DNA of 64,000 nucleotides from Trichostrongylus colubriformis (GCA_963978905.1 OZ022256.1:58430646-58494645); one strand, 5' to 3'. Numbered from the stretch's first letter, positions 36,945 to 50,414 are shown. Notes: generated by a model from the sequence alone, not told the origin. Translations and numbers: made by a program.

Positions 36945-38768
36945 TATAATGCCCTGAGCCATGTTTAGGCCTTTGGAAACGACGGAAGGTCGAAACGTTG
37001 GCCGAACTAGAGATTCCACTTAAAAACCTTGTGGCAGAAGCATTATATTCAAGAGATGAGCATTTTCACGTTTTCTATGAGCATTTTCACGTTTTTTAAA
37101 CATGAAAACAAGCAAAATGGGCTCAGCGGTGATCGAATCTTCTCGAGCCTCAAAATTCCAATGCGTTGCCATCGTAAGTTTTATTGGGTATTACTTTGGC
37201 CTGTGGAATATATGTCCCTCCATAAACAATTCCTCTCCAACGTGCAACAGACAAATCCCCGCAGTGGTGACTAGCAGTCTCTTCATATGACGCTACATAC
37301 ATAGTCCTCAATCAATGCCTAAAGCTATGCATCACACATCTGCCATTGGTGTTACTGTCATGCTCCCCCCCCCCCTTTGACGTACAAAGCGTTGTGTCTT
37401 TTGTCGATCAATATTCATAATTTTGAAAGTGTTGAAATCGCTAAAAACCTGAAGCGCTAAAACCGGTAACAAGGATAGAACTGGAAACCTCCAACATCAG
37501 CCTGAGCCTAAGCGCAATTTAGCTCAATGATAGAAGAAAATAACGAACTGATCAAAATTTTCCTTTAAAAAAATTTAGGAGAGTCGCTTGCTTGGCCGTA
37601 ACCCTGTGTTTCATACAAGTGGAAGAGCTTCCATGCAACTACAGCGAAAAATGCATAAATTATTTTATTACATATGAAAAGCGCATTTCACATGAGAGCG
37701 CAACTTGAGCGCCTTCTAAAAGTCGCTAATAAATTCTTCAGAAAAGAGCGACTGAAGTTTGCACGTTGACTACAAAGGAGTTCAGGAATAGGTGAGAGCA
37801 CGGAAACAAAAAAAATTGTCCTCCAATCCTGCATGTAATTCTCTGTGAGGATAACGTATCACAAGGAATTGCGATGTCACTGAAATAGCCCAGCGACTAG
37901 GAAATTCTATTCAGATAATGGAAGTTTCAAAAAACCGCACAACAAAGGTACAATCCACTGAAATTCTTTTTTTTACCATGCTCTAAAATTATCACATGAA
38001 ATATTAGAAGCAGTTTCGGATGACGTAGATGACGCCATGCTCGAGTCGGGTAAGGTTGCACGGTCAGAAAGAATACGAAAACAGGAAGAGAGAAAATTAA
38101 GAAAACTACCGTAATCCAAGTGAAGTCTGGGTATACTCACCAACGTCATCTGTTTCGTAGCCGTGTGTCAAAGTCGCATAGAATCGATCACGGAAAAGGA
38201 CGCGGGTCACAAAGCACGCTGTGCAAGCTGCCTATAAAAAACGCACATGGCAACATTTCTGCTTGCAATAATTTAGAAAATATCGAGGGAGGCTGATATT
38301 GCCATTAAAAATTATTCTGAGATTATTCATAAATCAACTGCAAATTTTTAGTTGCTAAGTCAAAACACAAGGTACACAAAAAATGATCGATCCAGAGGAC
38401 TTCATTTGAGTTCGGACAGCATTGAGTATAGAGAAACAGAGATAGCGTAGAGACGCAGAGGAGCTCTACATTAGCACTTATTTTCACACAATTTTTACCA
38501 GAGGGCATCAATTTTTCCCCTTTTTTTTCACAGAAATTTTCTTTCCACGTTCCCCGCACATGAATAAATGGCCCCATCACGGGGAACCGGTTCCCGTGTA
38601 AGTCATTTTCTACCTCTGACTGCCTTTCCTCCTTGTTGTTGTTGCTATTGTCATGTCACTTTCACGGCACCTTCATGGCACCCCCACTTACCCCACCACG
38701 GCTCCGCCCCGCCGGCACTGGCGTGTGCCTTGGCCCCAGCCCACAATGGCCACGCCCACAGTGTCATT

Positions 38769-38780
38769 TCACTTCCAGCG
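38769..38780 (+). promoter_or_regulatory. Candidate spliced-leader acceptor
   Basis: TTTCACTTCCAG ends at 38778, two bases before the ATG of the secreted-protein gene. This is the usual position of nematode SL trans-splicing. Confidence 0.55.
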
Positions 38781-41700
38781 ATGTTCTGCCGTGTTACTGT
38801 TGCCGTTTTGTTGCTCGCCGTTTCCACATATGCTGGATTCTTCGATGATGTCAGCGGTGAGTTTTCCTCAGGAATTGATCGCTTTCATCGATCCATTTCC
38901 AATCAATATGGCCAGAATAATGATGAAATTTATGGACGGCTTGTTATGCGTTTCGTTCGGCCATTTTAGCTCAACTATACGAGGTCATTTGGGCAGTTAG
39001 CGTGATCTCCAAGAATAATTTTCTCTGCGGCTGGAATTTGTGGGCCCCATTAAACTCGAAGACATTCTGGCTGGAGAAAGGACTAAGATAGGGCTAAATA
39101 AGGAACATTGGAGGGTTTTTCTGACAGGGTTCAGATCGTGGAGCGAAAAGTCTAACTGGGTCGATTTATTGGACCCTAAGATGATCTACGAAGGCTGGTC
39201 GATAGTCGATTCACTGTCGTTTTATTCCCGCAAGTTCTGTGCCAATCGATCGTGCCAAAGTGCACGAATATGAGCCCTTTCGGTATTATCAAGCGGTGAA
39301 GGTGCTAAATCTTCCCAAAACGGATTAATGAGGACGGAGAAGGGTTTAGCCTGCAGGACGCCCCCCCATGGCTTTTTCTGCTACTTTCGCGTCACTTGTC
39401 AAGGTCGAAAGAGAACCATTTCAAAGAGTGGTAGTCTTTGACCGTCGCGATTACTTTCACACCTGCTGTGACAGCGAGGTGATCCATGGGAAGCAGCTTC
39501 TTCGTTTCGGAACAACCTAAGTTGGAGACAAGTCAGTGAAAAAGTAGGTCAGTGACGAGACCGAAATCATTCAATCGGGCAGTTTTAGTGGGTCTTTCAT
39601 CTGGAACCCTTTATTAGTGGGCTAAAAAAAGTTTTCCAGGACTATGTTTTCGATACACAATTCCATTACCGGACAAATTCGGGATATTATTCCATTACCT
39701 TACGTCTATTTCTGCTGTAACGCTAAAAACAACCTTCTCGACTATTCTCAAATTCTATTTTCTAATAATAATGCCTGGCGCCTTGTGGATACAAGGAGGG
39801 GATGGGTGGAGGGGCAGAACTGATTCGTCCACCAGGACCTCCTTTCCTTTTCATAGTCAGGCTTGGATCTCATAGTGCTATAATATGGTGGCTTAAATGC
39901 AATGGAGCCTACCCCCCCCCCCCTAAAAAGTGTATCCAATGTTGCTTTCCTTCTCAGTTTTTCAAATGCGTAAGTGTTCTAGAGATCTTTAAAAGCACCT
40001 TCGAAAGCACCACGCATCCACATAACACCAGGCGCTACCTAATCAAAGTTCCCCTGTCCTCCCTTCCCGCCTCCACCCCCTGGATAAGTGGTGAAATTCC
40101 GACAGTGCCCTTGACTTACGAGGGGTAGGGTCAATGGTCGCTGTAGTGGTTCACCATATGTTACGTGATCACACGGAAGATTAATAGATCATTGTAGTGC
40201 ACCACAAGTAACCTCTGTGCAGCTTGTCCTATGCCGAAAGTCATTAGACATTACAGGACTGCTCTCAAAGGTCGGAATTTGTTAGACATTACGGACTCGA
40301 GGGTAGTTTTCATGAATACTTGCATCTAATGGAGACGAATTGGTCAACGAATTTTTTCTTAGCGGTTGGTGGCCCACGCTCAAAACCCATGTGTGATGTA
40401 ATGGAAATCCAAGAATAGCTAAAGCTTGCTACTGAGGATAACGAATGCATTCAAGGATAATCTCACAGCGTATTTCTGAGGCTTTCCAGTTTCCACAAAG
40501 GAGGGAAGGAGCTCGGGCACGATGTTGACGGGGAAGAAGGGCAAGCATCTGAATCGACATCTCGTCATAATTGAAACGAGTCAATTAGCATGAGAGGAGG
40601 GGGCGATACGAAGAATAGTCGCGAGTAAGGGGCATTGGATAAAAGGATAGCGTAAGCATGAAGTTTTTGACGTTAATGAATCCCCTCCTGGAATGCGCCA
40701 CACATTCTAGTTCCATTCAGAATCGTGATGGCTGCTGAATGTGGTATGGCCCATACAATGCGCTTGCGGTGACCAACCGATGTACAAGTCAGTGCTTTCA
40801 TCCTCTAGACGAGTCTGGTACCAATTTACCGTCCCCGGATCGATGGAAGGCTTTGTTGGCCCTGGCGGGAGTTGATGCGGGATCTGATCCTCGCACCATG
40901 AGGGTGGGGTGTGCGCCACCTGTCACTACACCACCTCCGTCCCAGGGGGCACCAATTTTTCAAACATGGGAAAAAATGGAGCTCCGGCGGGATGACCCAA
41001 TTCTGTTCCCCCCCCCCCCCTTAACCATATAGCGTTCAGAAATCATTTTTAGACTTACGAACGTGAATCATTAAATGACATTGGTAGCCTTCAGCTATGA
41101 AATCCTCATTTAATTGATTGCCCGTTGACTTTATTGCGTGTGTGCTGTGCATTTTGTGCCTTCCCACGCCAGCAATGTTGTTAATTGTAGATGAAAGGTC
41201 GAGTCACTACGATTGCATGATTATTCCACTAGGGTTCTCCCAACTCACAATGCAGCTGATTTTTCATTCCGTTGATGAAGAAAATGTTGTTATGCAGCTC
41301 GGTTGCACCAGCAGAAGTCGTGAAATGGCTACAGATGCTATACTTGTAGCTCATATAATGCAAAAGAATTCTTTTGTGTTTTGGTAGGGGTTTTTTTATT
41401 TGGTAGGGCGTTGCAGGTAATAATGAGAACATAGGTTGCCGCCGTAATTTTAGTATAGGTTCAGCATGCATTTTAGAACCTTGAATTGTGCATGGCGCAT
41501 TCCAGTGGACCCCGAAACGACGGTTTTTTGTCTTAGTTTTTTTGCAGTTGCGATTATTCAAGGAACGAGTACTTTTGAGGGTTAATCTCTAGTCGCTTTC
41601 GTTAGTAATTACTTGTTGGTTCACGCATGAATAAGCTCATCTCTTTGGATGCCCGCCGCTACGCCAACAAGCTCAGAATACTGGATTAGTTGTCGTTCAA

Positions 41701-44700
41701 AGGTGATATTTGGTCTGTTGGCTGGAGAGTACAAATAGATGAAGTCTGATTAAAAACTGGAAAGGGTAGGTCAATATATCTGAGGTTTAACGAGAGGCGC
41801 TGAGGGTCGATGGGGAACAATTCATGATCGTGATGTGTGGAACCAATCTGGTAAAAACCGGTCCCCAATCCGGTAAACGAGCCACCTTCATATGTTGTGC
41901 TGTATAAAAACATCATGAATTGTGTGGTGTGCTATGGCGACAGGCTAGACCATTTGCGCAAATAGTGAGGAAATCTTATGTTTACGTAGTTATTATCATA
42001 CTGCAGTCCCGTTACCGGTTAAACTAATGGCCAATTCATGGAACTCCCATGGGAAGTTTGCGCTGACTAGTGAAGTGGCGGGGGTAGGATGTAGGAAACA
42101 GTAATGCAGGGAATTATCATCTGCTGTAAGATCCGATAGCCCTTTCCATTTTTGAGTGCTATGAAAGTGGCAAGGCCAGCAGCATGGCGCAGGAGGAAGG
42201 AGTTCCTGACAAGTGAGTGAATCACTTGCTACATAAGGAAAGACCATTTTCGTGCGTATAAAGAAGTTTTGGCTCACGCCGGAGGTTCTCCCTCCTCCAC
42301 AGGCAAAGGTCCCATTTATGTGGGTGCCCTCACGTCAAGATTTCACACCCCAGCGTGCGACGCGATGCGTGTCAACTAAGAGTGCCATATGTGATTGGGT
42401 CCTGAAACGAAAGGTTACACCTTCCCCCTAAACTTGAATATCACCGATTTTAGCATGACTGTGCAGAATGCCTTCCTCAGGTCATTACGCATTAAAACTA
42501 CATTTATTGATTTTATAGTGAATGAAAAGGCCCCTGAAATACTTTTATGGGTTGCGATTCCGATGCAGCATGTGGTTGATTTCAATCGAAATTACCACAT
42601 AGTAGTTAAGTAAAGAGATAAGTAATTGCATAAATACGGCTAGCTAAATAAACTGTGAACGGTAAATACAGTGTAAGCCATAAAATCAACATTACACTCC
42701 TCCAGGTCCAATCTGGGTAAAAGTAAATTGTGAAGGTAACTTGGAATATGGTATCAAGGAAAATCTGCTCAATGATGCTCGGAAGGGCAGTCACAGGATA
42801 CGTGCTCAAGACGATCGGATTTTGCCTAGATCAGCTGAGCCCCACATTTTTTGAGGGTTTGTTTTCGGGGGTCTGTCTAAAATACATTTACCCGCATCAA
42901 TAACAAGCCAGTAAACACGGTTTTCAGTGGTATTCTGTATTGTTCTCCAAAAATATTGACCACCCCCACCAGTGTTCCAGTGCGAATAAGACGTCTGCAT
43001 CATCTTCTAGGTCTAGGATTCCTTTGCAAGCATGGGCCTGACGAACCTGACGGATACAAGGGGTAGTAGGCTTGTTCAGCGAAGACACCATACGTTAAAT
43101 AGTACCTGACAATGAGGGCCAATGGGATACACCTGCACCTACATAGTTCTCAGCTTCCAATGAAATACCTTATTTGGAGCCCCCCCCTCCCCCTCCCCCT
43201 CCCCCTCCCCCGCCCCCGCCCAATACAACTAGCGCAAGTTCAGTTAAATATTGGGTAGTCTAAAAAGTCTTTTCGTATTTTTAAATACCGCTTTTTCCCT
43301 CCAAACTGCTTTCCAGCAATCTCTTCTGTACATACACATGTAGTACAAGTCCACACGCATCTATAGGTATTATTGTCCTTTATCTCCCGAATAACCCTTT
43401 TCGGCAAAATAAACATATCAACGGTCAACCTCATTTTCAATACAAAAATTATAAAGAGATTTTTCTTCGAATGGCGTTAGACAGGGCAAGAAAAAGGTGA
43501 TAATCCGATGGAGCAAGATCAGGGCTATAAGGTGGATGGGGCAGCAATTTTAATCCAAGCTCGAGAATTTTTTGGCGAGTCACTTTTTCAATAGTAGGAA
43601 AAATTGCCTCGCCAAAAAATTCTCGAGCTTGGATAAAAATTGCTGCCCCATCCACCTTATAGCCCTGATCTTGCTCCATCGGATTATCACCTTTTCCTTT
43701 CCCTGTCTAACGTCATTCAAAGAAAAATTTTTGTATTGAAAATGAGGTTGACCTTTGATATGTTTATTTTGCCGAAAAAAGTTATCCGAGAGATGGAAGA
43801 CAATAATACCTATAGATGCGTGTGGACTTGTACTACATGTGTAGATACAGAAGAGATTGTTGGAAAGCAGTTTGGAGGGGAAAAGCGGTATTTAAAAATA
43901 CGAAAAGACTTTTTAGACTACCCAATACTACTACTACATACATGTTCATTTTTGTGGCTGTACAGGCGATATTGCTCCACTTATTCCTCCCTTTTTGACT
44001 CCCTTGCCTCCGCTGGGTATTTACAGTAGCCGTGGAAGGTCTTGGTTGGATAGGGTGGGTCCAGGGGTTATGAGCAGGAAATCGTTCCAGAAAACTTGAA
44101 AAATATTCGCAGCGTGACACCCATATATTTTCTATTTTGAATATGGCCTGCGTCTTCTTAATTGCAGATCCTTCGGGTATAGAGATTTTCTCTTACACCT
44201 TAAAACCTATACCATAAAGACCCCAAAATGGACTCTTTGGTACTCTTCAATAGAAAAAGTTACCTGGCAAGTCACTTCGGCCAGCGCCCGCTTTTTCCAG
44301 GAGAAGTCACATGAAAAGTGCGCTCATCTCTTTTGTTGAGCATTCAATTCAGTGCTCAAGTGGTTGTTCAGGTTTCTATTACATATATTGTTAGTTGCCG
44401 TTTCTTACTATGAATAGATTTCGTTGACTTCAAAAAACCACATTCGAGTCAGTTATTTCAAGGAATTTCAAGAACCGGTTCTCGTTCGACGAACGTTCTT
44501 GGCCACAAATAAAGCGTTCACTACGTTTCTCTAACTTTCCCTCTGGAACCACTCGGAAATGGAGGAATTCATGTGAAACCTGTTTTGGGATTTACTGGGT
44601 TTCCGTTTTCATTGGAAGCCTTGAAACCGAAAGACACATTATAAGCAAAAACAATGAAAAGTTATTCTCTAGATATTTTTGTGATATCTGGAGCAATGAT

Positions 44701-47700
44701 TGAGTAGTACCTATGGAGGATAAAACATAAGCTGCATGGCGTTAATCAATCCCTTGCTGGGATGCGCCACGCATCCTCGTTTCACTCAGAATCGTGGTGG
44801 CAGATGATGCCACCTGGCCTATACAAAGACTTGCCATGGCCGGCCGATGTACAGTTCAGTGCGTTTTATCCTCCCAGACGAGTCTTGTACCAACTAACCT
44901 ACACCGGAGAGGTGGAAGGTTATGTTGGCCTGGGTGGGCGTTGATGCCGGATTTGATCCCCTCACCATGAGAATGAGAGTGCGCGCCACTTGTCACCACT
45001 TGTCACCACCTCAGCCTAAGTAATGCTCACACCATCGTGAACCTTTGAATCACAGAAGATGGCAAAAACACCAGTAACGATCTCTTCGTGACTGATTTGA
45101 AGGGTGAATCATGCAGAAGCTTTACCTTGGGGGACCCTTTCCAGTGTGCGCCCTGTGTGAGAAATTCAGTTGACGCATCGATTTATTGGGTTTTACATTG
45201 GGTCTAAACGGATAAGCTTTGATGCAGGCAAATCAGCACACCTTTTTCGGTACCTTTACCCTGCCTCTGTGGAGGTATACGCGAAGTGAAGAAGCTTCTT
45301 TGTTAGTGCATCGTGATTGATTCGTGACGGATGGCAGTTCTGCAAATGAATTAGTGACGTTTTCCGTGTGCGTTTTTTCTGTAATCTAATTCCGTTAGAA
45401 GGCTGCATTGCAAATTGGCAACAGGTTTCAATGGGAAAGAAAACCTATTACATAAGTCATTCGAAGCTTCGAATTAGCATAGATGACAGAGAAATGGTCC
45501 GACTGAAGGATTGTTGGCAGGATCGCGTTTGAAGTAGTCTGATGGTTTTGTTTGGTTGTCTTAATAGATGTTTTCGTAAACATTGCCTTGAAATGTGCCA
45601 CTTACTCGACTATCGTATTGTAAAGACCACAAGAACACTGAAGTGGTCTATGTGGGCATACTCTGCCTATAGAGGGAGAGCCGTAGCTAAAAACAGCTCA
45701 GAGCTGGCCGTCTTTATCGGAAAATTATTCCAACATCATTTATTTTTTGCCAGATGATCAGCAGTTTTATACTATTACAAGTAAGCAGCTTGTATCAATC
45801 CATTTTGTTCAGAGGCCTGATCACTGGTTTATAATCTTTTTACATTAGTTCAATACAGTATGCCATATCATGTTTTCCTAAGCTGGATGATTTAGTAGTA
45901 CAGTCCATTTCGCAGCGCTTGATTGGGCGTGGCCTTAGATGAGTGTATATCAAACTCACTCATCCTGCCCACGTTCACTCTCGCCACTCACCTAAGTCTG
46001 AAGGGCACACCCAATCAAGCGCCGCCAAATTGACTGTATTTGTGATTCTGAGAGAAAAAAGAAATTTAAAAAATGGAAAAATGTAACAAAATTAATAAGT
46101 AATAAATAAAATAAAAGAAATTCAAAAAATATAGAAGTAAATGACGCGAAATTGAATTTCAGGATTGGCCAGTGATGTTGGCGACTTTTTCTCGAAACAG
46201 TTCAATAATATCAAGGATCTATTCGCTTCAAATCAATCGGTGAGTTTTCTGTCCCCCGATTTTCATGATTTTCTGGGAGTACCCGACAGTTCTTGAACAT
46301 CCAACTTCGGAGGGACCTCTATCAACAGAGGGTCAAGTTTTATAGAAATTACGTAATGAATAATGCCTTTTCAGGAACTCGAAAGGAACATCAACCGAGT
46401 TAAGGATCTTCTGACGGCAATCAAGGAGAAAGCAAAGGTAATCTCACTTTTTATGCGGCTGCCGCCCTGTATTGACCGGCCGGGCACGAAGTAGTCCCAA
46501 TGTTTGATCTATGGATTCTTCCCGGAAATGGTTTCCCACATGTGAATTTGATTACTTGGGGACATTACAATTCGTAGGGTTCGGGGTAGTTTGTGTTCCC
46601 TCTGTTAGCTTTCAGGGGCTATGTGACCATGTCAGGACTGATTAACTGCATTCAGATACTGCTGTGGTTGTTATTGTTTACGCAAATATCACGCAAATAT
46701 CACCCAAATACTGCTGAGGGAAGTGCCTAATACAAAACATAACAACCCCAACGCGTGGGTCATTTGGTCGCTTGGAGTCACTCAACTCTTAACCTAATCC
46801 GCACTATTCCCAAGGTTAAGACTACTCGTTTTCGTAGTTGAGGGTAAAGAACTCGTTCGAAAGAGAGGCCTTGAGTCAATGACTTCGATGACAATTTAAG
46901 TGCCTTTTCGAATACCTTCGCCTAATATAAACTGCCGGTCAAATTTCAAATGAACGTTTTGATGATTCAGATGCTCGAACCAATGGCTAATGATGCACAA
47001 AAGAAGACGATCTCAGAAGTACAAACCTACATGAATGAAGTGGAAGCTTTTGGTGATAAGGTCAGTTGAGTAACATTCCCTCCGGTAGTGCATGTCTAGC
47101 GCGTCTTAGGCCGCCGCCAGACTTTGCGATTGCGACTGTGCGATTTTGCGATGTCGCACTTCCGCATGCGACATTACGATTTTGAAACTGCGAAATGTCG
47201 CGGTTCGCGTGCGAAGCCGCGACACCGAAAAATTGCAAGGTCCGACGGCGGCTTAAGCGTGTCTAGTTGGGTAGATCACACTTATTGAAAGCTTCCCGGA
47301 AGTCGATTTCTCAGCTGAAGCGCGGAAATTCCCGCCAACCAGCGCGCAACTGCTGGACCGATGAGAACTACAGGTGCAGCCAAGTAATCGTCAGTCAGGG
47401 AAAATGAGGAAATGGCCGAGTGGGGACGGGGACAGTCTATCGTTTGCTCCAGGCATTTCAAATACGGCTAAATCTATGAGAAGTCAAAAAAGCCTGTTTA
47501 GAAGGAGGAATTCGATTTCATTTCATTTTCACATCCTAGGGCCATCCGTTGATGGCGCTGTAGTTTGAAGGTAATACTGCCATAGTTATGGTCAAGGAAG
47601 TGGAACAACTTTGCTGCCTCGGGTCAGAAAGTTTTTTTTTTCCTATCTATCCATTTTCGCAGCACAGCCTCATCTTGGTGAATACAGCCTCTTCTTCAGA

Positions 47701-50414
47701 ATTGGTCTTCATCCTATTCACCATTTACTAATGATTTCGGTTTCATAGGGCAGAAAATTAAATTAAAAAGTTATCAGATTAAAAACTTCAAGAGGGCAAT
47801 CGCCCACATGAAAAAAAACATTCAAAGGAATCCCGTCAGAGATACATAGTTTCCTGATTTAATAGGTCTGTCCTATAAGAGGACGTCGTGATGATATTAT
47901 TCGGTTTTTTTTTTTATAAAATACGAGCGCTTACTGTTTTCGTTTTGCCTTTTGGTGCTAGAAACAAACTTCTGGGGAATTTGTATTTTTGTGACGGAAT
48001 GCAACTGAAAAATGAAATGCGTCATTAGCGCTTCAAAACTTACCTTCTGTCCACAAACAGCCACAAGTTCGTCCTCGGAGAGTTTTACGCCATCACAAAA
48101 GATTTTCACCATGGAGAAGAAAGCCGTCGTTGAAATAGCCTTTATGGTTCTGGCACAGTACGTTTAACATTACCTGATTCGCAATAGAAGTGCTTCATTC
48201 AACATACAAAGGGGGCGGCCGGCTGCTCCGATTTGAAAAGTAATTAGTTGAGGCTAATCTTGAGAATTATGCGATTCAAGAGGAGTTTAGTCAGTTCATC
48301 ACATTATGAACTTCATGTTTATGAAGTGGCAGAGCAACAGCGATTGCCATCTGTTGGAGGTTATCGTGCTGGCGATCGATGTCGTTAAATTTTAACGCCA
48401 GTAGTCGACAGTTTTCAAGCACACCACGGCAACATCCAGCGCTCATCGTCCAAGGTCAACCATTCAATCGGCGGCGTGCAGTGAAAATTCCCCAGACAAC
48501 TTTCGACATGAAAATCGCGACGTGCTCATCAAAACATGAATCGATGCGTAACTGTTGGAATCCTGTCGAGCGACCGTTTATTTCTTGCCGACGACGACGA
48601 CAACATCGAGTGCAAATGGCATCACGAGATGGCTGAAATATGGGCATAGGAGAGGGACTGGGAGGCAAAATAGGAACCTGAGGGGTTGCTCCTAGTTCCA
48701 AGCCAAAATCTCGCTTCCCTCTGGCGTGCTTTCTCTTGGAAGCGCCATTTCGTGGATTTACCCGCCATTTGAACAGAGTGTTTGGACTTCATTTTGAGCA
48801 GTGTATGATATGGGAATCTCCTGAAGGTTATCTGATCGGTCAATGATGGGAAACGTGTTTCTATTCCCCTAGTTGACAGACCCATTAACCTCCAAAGTGT
48901 GAATAATTCGATTGTTTGTACGAATTGTTATCTTCAAAGCACTTCTTACCACAAGTGAATTCAGGTGCTCAAACATGAACTGGACCCATTTCCCGTATCA
49001 TTTCTTCTTGATAGGTTGGAAGAATAGAACCATCTCAGTCCTCTATACCTTGTGAGCATCTGATCCTTTTTCTGCAAGAGGGAGGGGTATGATACTAATA
49101 AGGAGGTTCAACAGGCAGCTTCACAGCTTTTTGTTTCGAGCCGAGTTCCCTGCATTATAAATCCTTTACCTGTGGGCTGTCAAGCAATTTGTGCCACACA
49201 TTCCCACTTTCAAACGCTTTCTCAAAAAGCTCCAATTTCGTCACAGTTGCGGAATATCAGCTCAGTAAGGCGATTCGAAGTTAATAAGAGATTATTCACT
49301 CTGAAGTATTAAAAACAGCAACGTATTATTGAATCCAAAGCTAATGTAAGCCTTCATCACGCCACTTGTGTTCATGTGAGAAGATTGCCGGAAGCATTTA
49401 CACGACGACGACGGCGGTGGCAGTGGTGGTCGTGACGAAGAGGGGACCAGGGACTTGACGCTTTTCGTAAACATGTCGCTAAAACTGGTTACTGCTGAGG
49501 TTTGACGAGTCTCAAGTGCTCAGCTGGGAACAGCCAGATGGATCTTCTGAGAACGTGAATGATCCATGGGAGAGCTCGTATAGAGACAGCCACTATGGGG
49601 GGCTGCACCCGCGAAGGGGATCTGCTGGTTAAAGTCTGTTGAATCATTGCTTGAAGAAAATAGAACGAAGGCGGCTTATTGTCTCTTCGGGACCCGCCAT
49701 GCATCCAACCTTGATTATAAATCATAGAGACCTCCGGATGTGTTCTGGTTGCAGTGTTTGCGTGAGACAGGCGCGAGTGTGTACCCTTATGTCAGCATTT
49801 CGCACGACGACAAGCGACGTACGGCGCAGCGTGTGCGAGCTATGCACGTCGCGGTAGTTGGGTCTTATAACGATTACACGGTTATGCTAGGGGCGCGATA
49901 GGGAGTTGAATTGTAATCGCTTCGTAACCCAACAACATGGTACCCTTAGCTTGTCCGCATTACTTCGCTTGCAACATGTCGCGGTGCTAAACCCTGGCAT
50001 AAGGTTACACACCCGACAGGCGCTAATCAAGCATATGGTTTTCTCTTTTCGAGCTTTTATTCGATCGGTCCTACCTCGTGAAATTGAACAGTTTTGTTTA
50101 GTGGTGCGTATTTGAGCATTTGGACCGATAAGTGCAGATGTGCGCTTTTTTGTCAAGTAAAGGGTTTTTAAATTGAATTGTTATATAGAGTATGATTTCC
50201 ACTAAATGAAACATCATTGATCGAATTGCAGGTGAAAAGGGACGGAGCTGCCAAATTCGAACAGAACAAGGCGAAATGGCAAGAGATGTTGAACAACATT
50301 TTCGAAAAAGGAGGTCTGGAAGATGTGATGAAGTTGATGAACCTCAAATCAGCCACCCAATGCACTGTACTGGCCGCTCTCGTCGCTCCTGTGATCCTAG
50401 CACTTACTCGTTAA
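38781..50414 (+). CDS. Small secreted or surface-anchored protein, 162 aa
   Basis: Five exons join in phase: 38781-38856, 46163-46239, 46375-46437, 46971-47060, 50232-50414 (stop TAA). The product begins with a signal peptide (MFCRVTVAVLLLAVSTYA, cleavage likely before GFFDD). A mainly helical charged core follows (DVGDFFSKQFNNIKDLFA, ERNINRVKDLLTAIKEKAK, TISEVQTYMNEVEAFGDK). It ends in a hydrophobic tail (CTVLAALVAPVILALTR) that could direct GPI anchoring or be a membrane helix. Mature core about 120 residues with a single Cys near the tail. No family confidently recognised; size and layout resemble abundant nematode secreted antigens, but that is inference. Intron 1 is 7.3 kb and intron 4 is 3.2 kb, both full of repeats, while introns 2 and 3 are 135 and 533 bp. 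The ATG is chosen because an acceptor abuts it. Confidence 0.85.
40655..40944 (-). repeat. tRNA-like SINE, minus-strand copy
   Basis: Reverse complement of the SINE at 51262-51560: GGGTGTGCGCCACCTGTCAC (head), GATGCGGGATCTGATCCTCG (box B region), GGCTTTGTTGGCC, CAGAATCGTGATGGCTG and a tail with AATGCGCCACACATTC. Confidence 0.8.
43177..43221. repeat. (CCCCCT)n microsatellite
   Basis: About 45 bp of C-rich hexamer repeats ending in CCCCCGCCCCCGCC, 30 bp upstream of the mariner palindrome. Confidence 0.85.
43251..43925. mobile_element. 675-bp mariner-derived perfect fold-back, copy 1
   Basis: Two arms of about 330 bp are head-to-head reverse complements (centre near 43588). Each ends in TTGGGTAGTCTAAAAAGTCT, is flanked by TA, and encodes the C-terminal part of a mariner transposase reading HPPYSPDLAPSDYHLF. 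No N-terminal transposase sequence is present, so it is non-autonomous. Copy 2 at 60535-61208. Confidence 0.93.
44737..45018 (-). repeat. tRNA-like SINE, minus-strand copy 2
   Basis: Same family as 51262-51560: GCGCGCCACTTGTCACCAC (head, partly duplicated), GCCGGATTTGATCCCCTCAC, GGAAGGTTATGTTGGCC, GGGATGCGCCACGCATCC at the tail. Confidence 0.8.
45901..46036. mobile_element. 136-bp palindromic MITE, copy 2
   Basis: CAGTCCATTTCGCAGCGCTT then GATTGGGCGTGGCC on the left, with its reverse complement at the right end, flanked by TA on both sides. Related to 21600-21754. It ends 126 bp before exon 2 of the secreted-protein gene. Confidence 0.85.
47108..47254. mobile_element. TTGCGA fold-back MITE, copy 2
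   Basis: AGGCCGCCGCCAGACTTTGC at the left and GCAAGGTCCGACGGCGGCTT at the right, with TTTTGCGATGTCGCACTTCC-like units inside. It starts 47 bp after the exon 4 donor. Confidence 0.8.
49775..50014. mobile_element. 240-bp Mutator-like MITE, copy 2
   Basis: Termini GAGTGTGTACCCTTATGTCA and GGCATAAGGTTACACACCC. Perfect 9-bp duplication GACAGGCGC at 49766-49774 and 50015-50023. Confidence 0.9.

Larger units (their letters stand above)
24148..38780. other. 14.6-kb gene-poor region
   Basis: Apart from the elements listed separately, I see no supported gene. Open frames at 27323-27670 (+) and 29068-29316 (-, hydrophobic) could be isolated exons but have no partners I can join. 24.9-25.5 kb includes a C-rich block followed by an ACAC-rich stretch. 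35.0-35.06 kb has short TTTCAAAGCAG repeats and 37.06-37.10 kb a duplicated GATGAGCATTTTCACGTTTT-like unit. Confidence 0.5.
38857..46162 (+). other. 7.3-kb first intron of the secreted-protein gene
   Basis: Contains two SINE copies, a mariner-derived palindrome, a TA-flanked palindromic MITE and a CCCCCT microsatellite. An open frame at 39040-39273 and another at 41118-41387 have no splice context I can support. C and G homopolymer runs occur at 39910-39922 and 41010-41020. Confidence 0.7.
47061..50231 (+). other. 3.2-kb last intron of the secreted-protein gene
   Basis: Holds the TTGCGA fold-back at 47108-47254 and a Mutator-like MITE at 49775-50014. Nothing else recognised; ORFs at 48379-48885 overlap on opposite strands without splice support. 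Confidence 0.65.

Noticed and set aside
43640..44029. Frame with the HPPYSPDLAPSDYHLF motif, looking like a transposase gene
   Set aside because: It is one arm of a palindrome holding only the 3' part of mariner; no complete transposase can be encoded.
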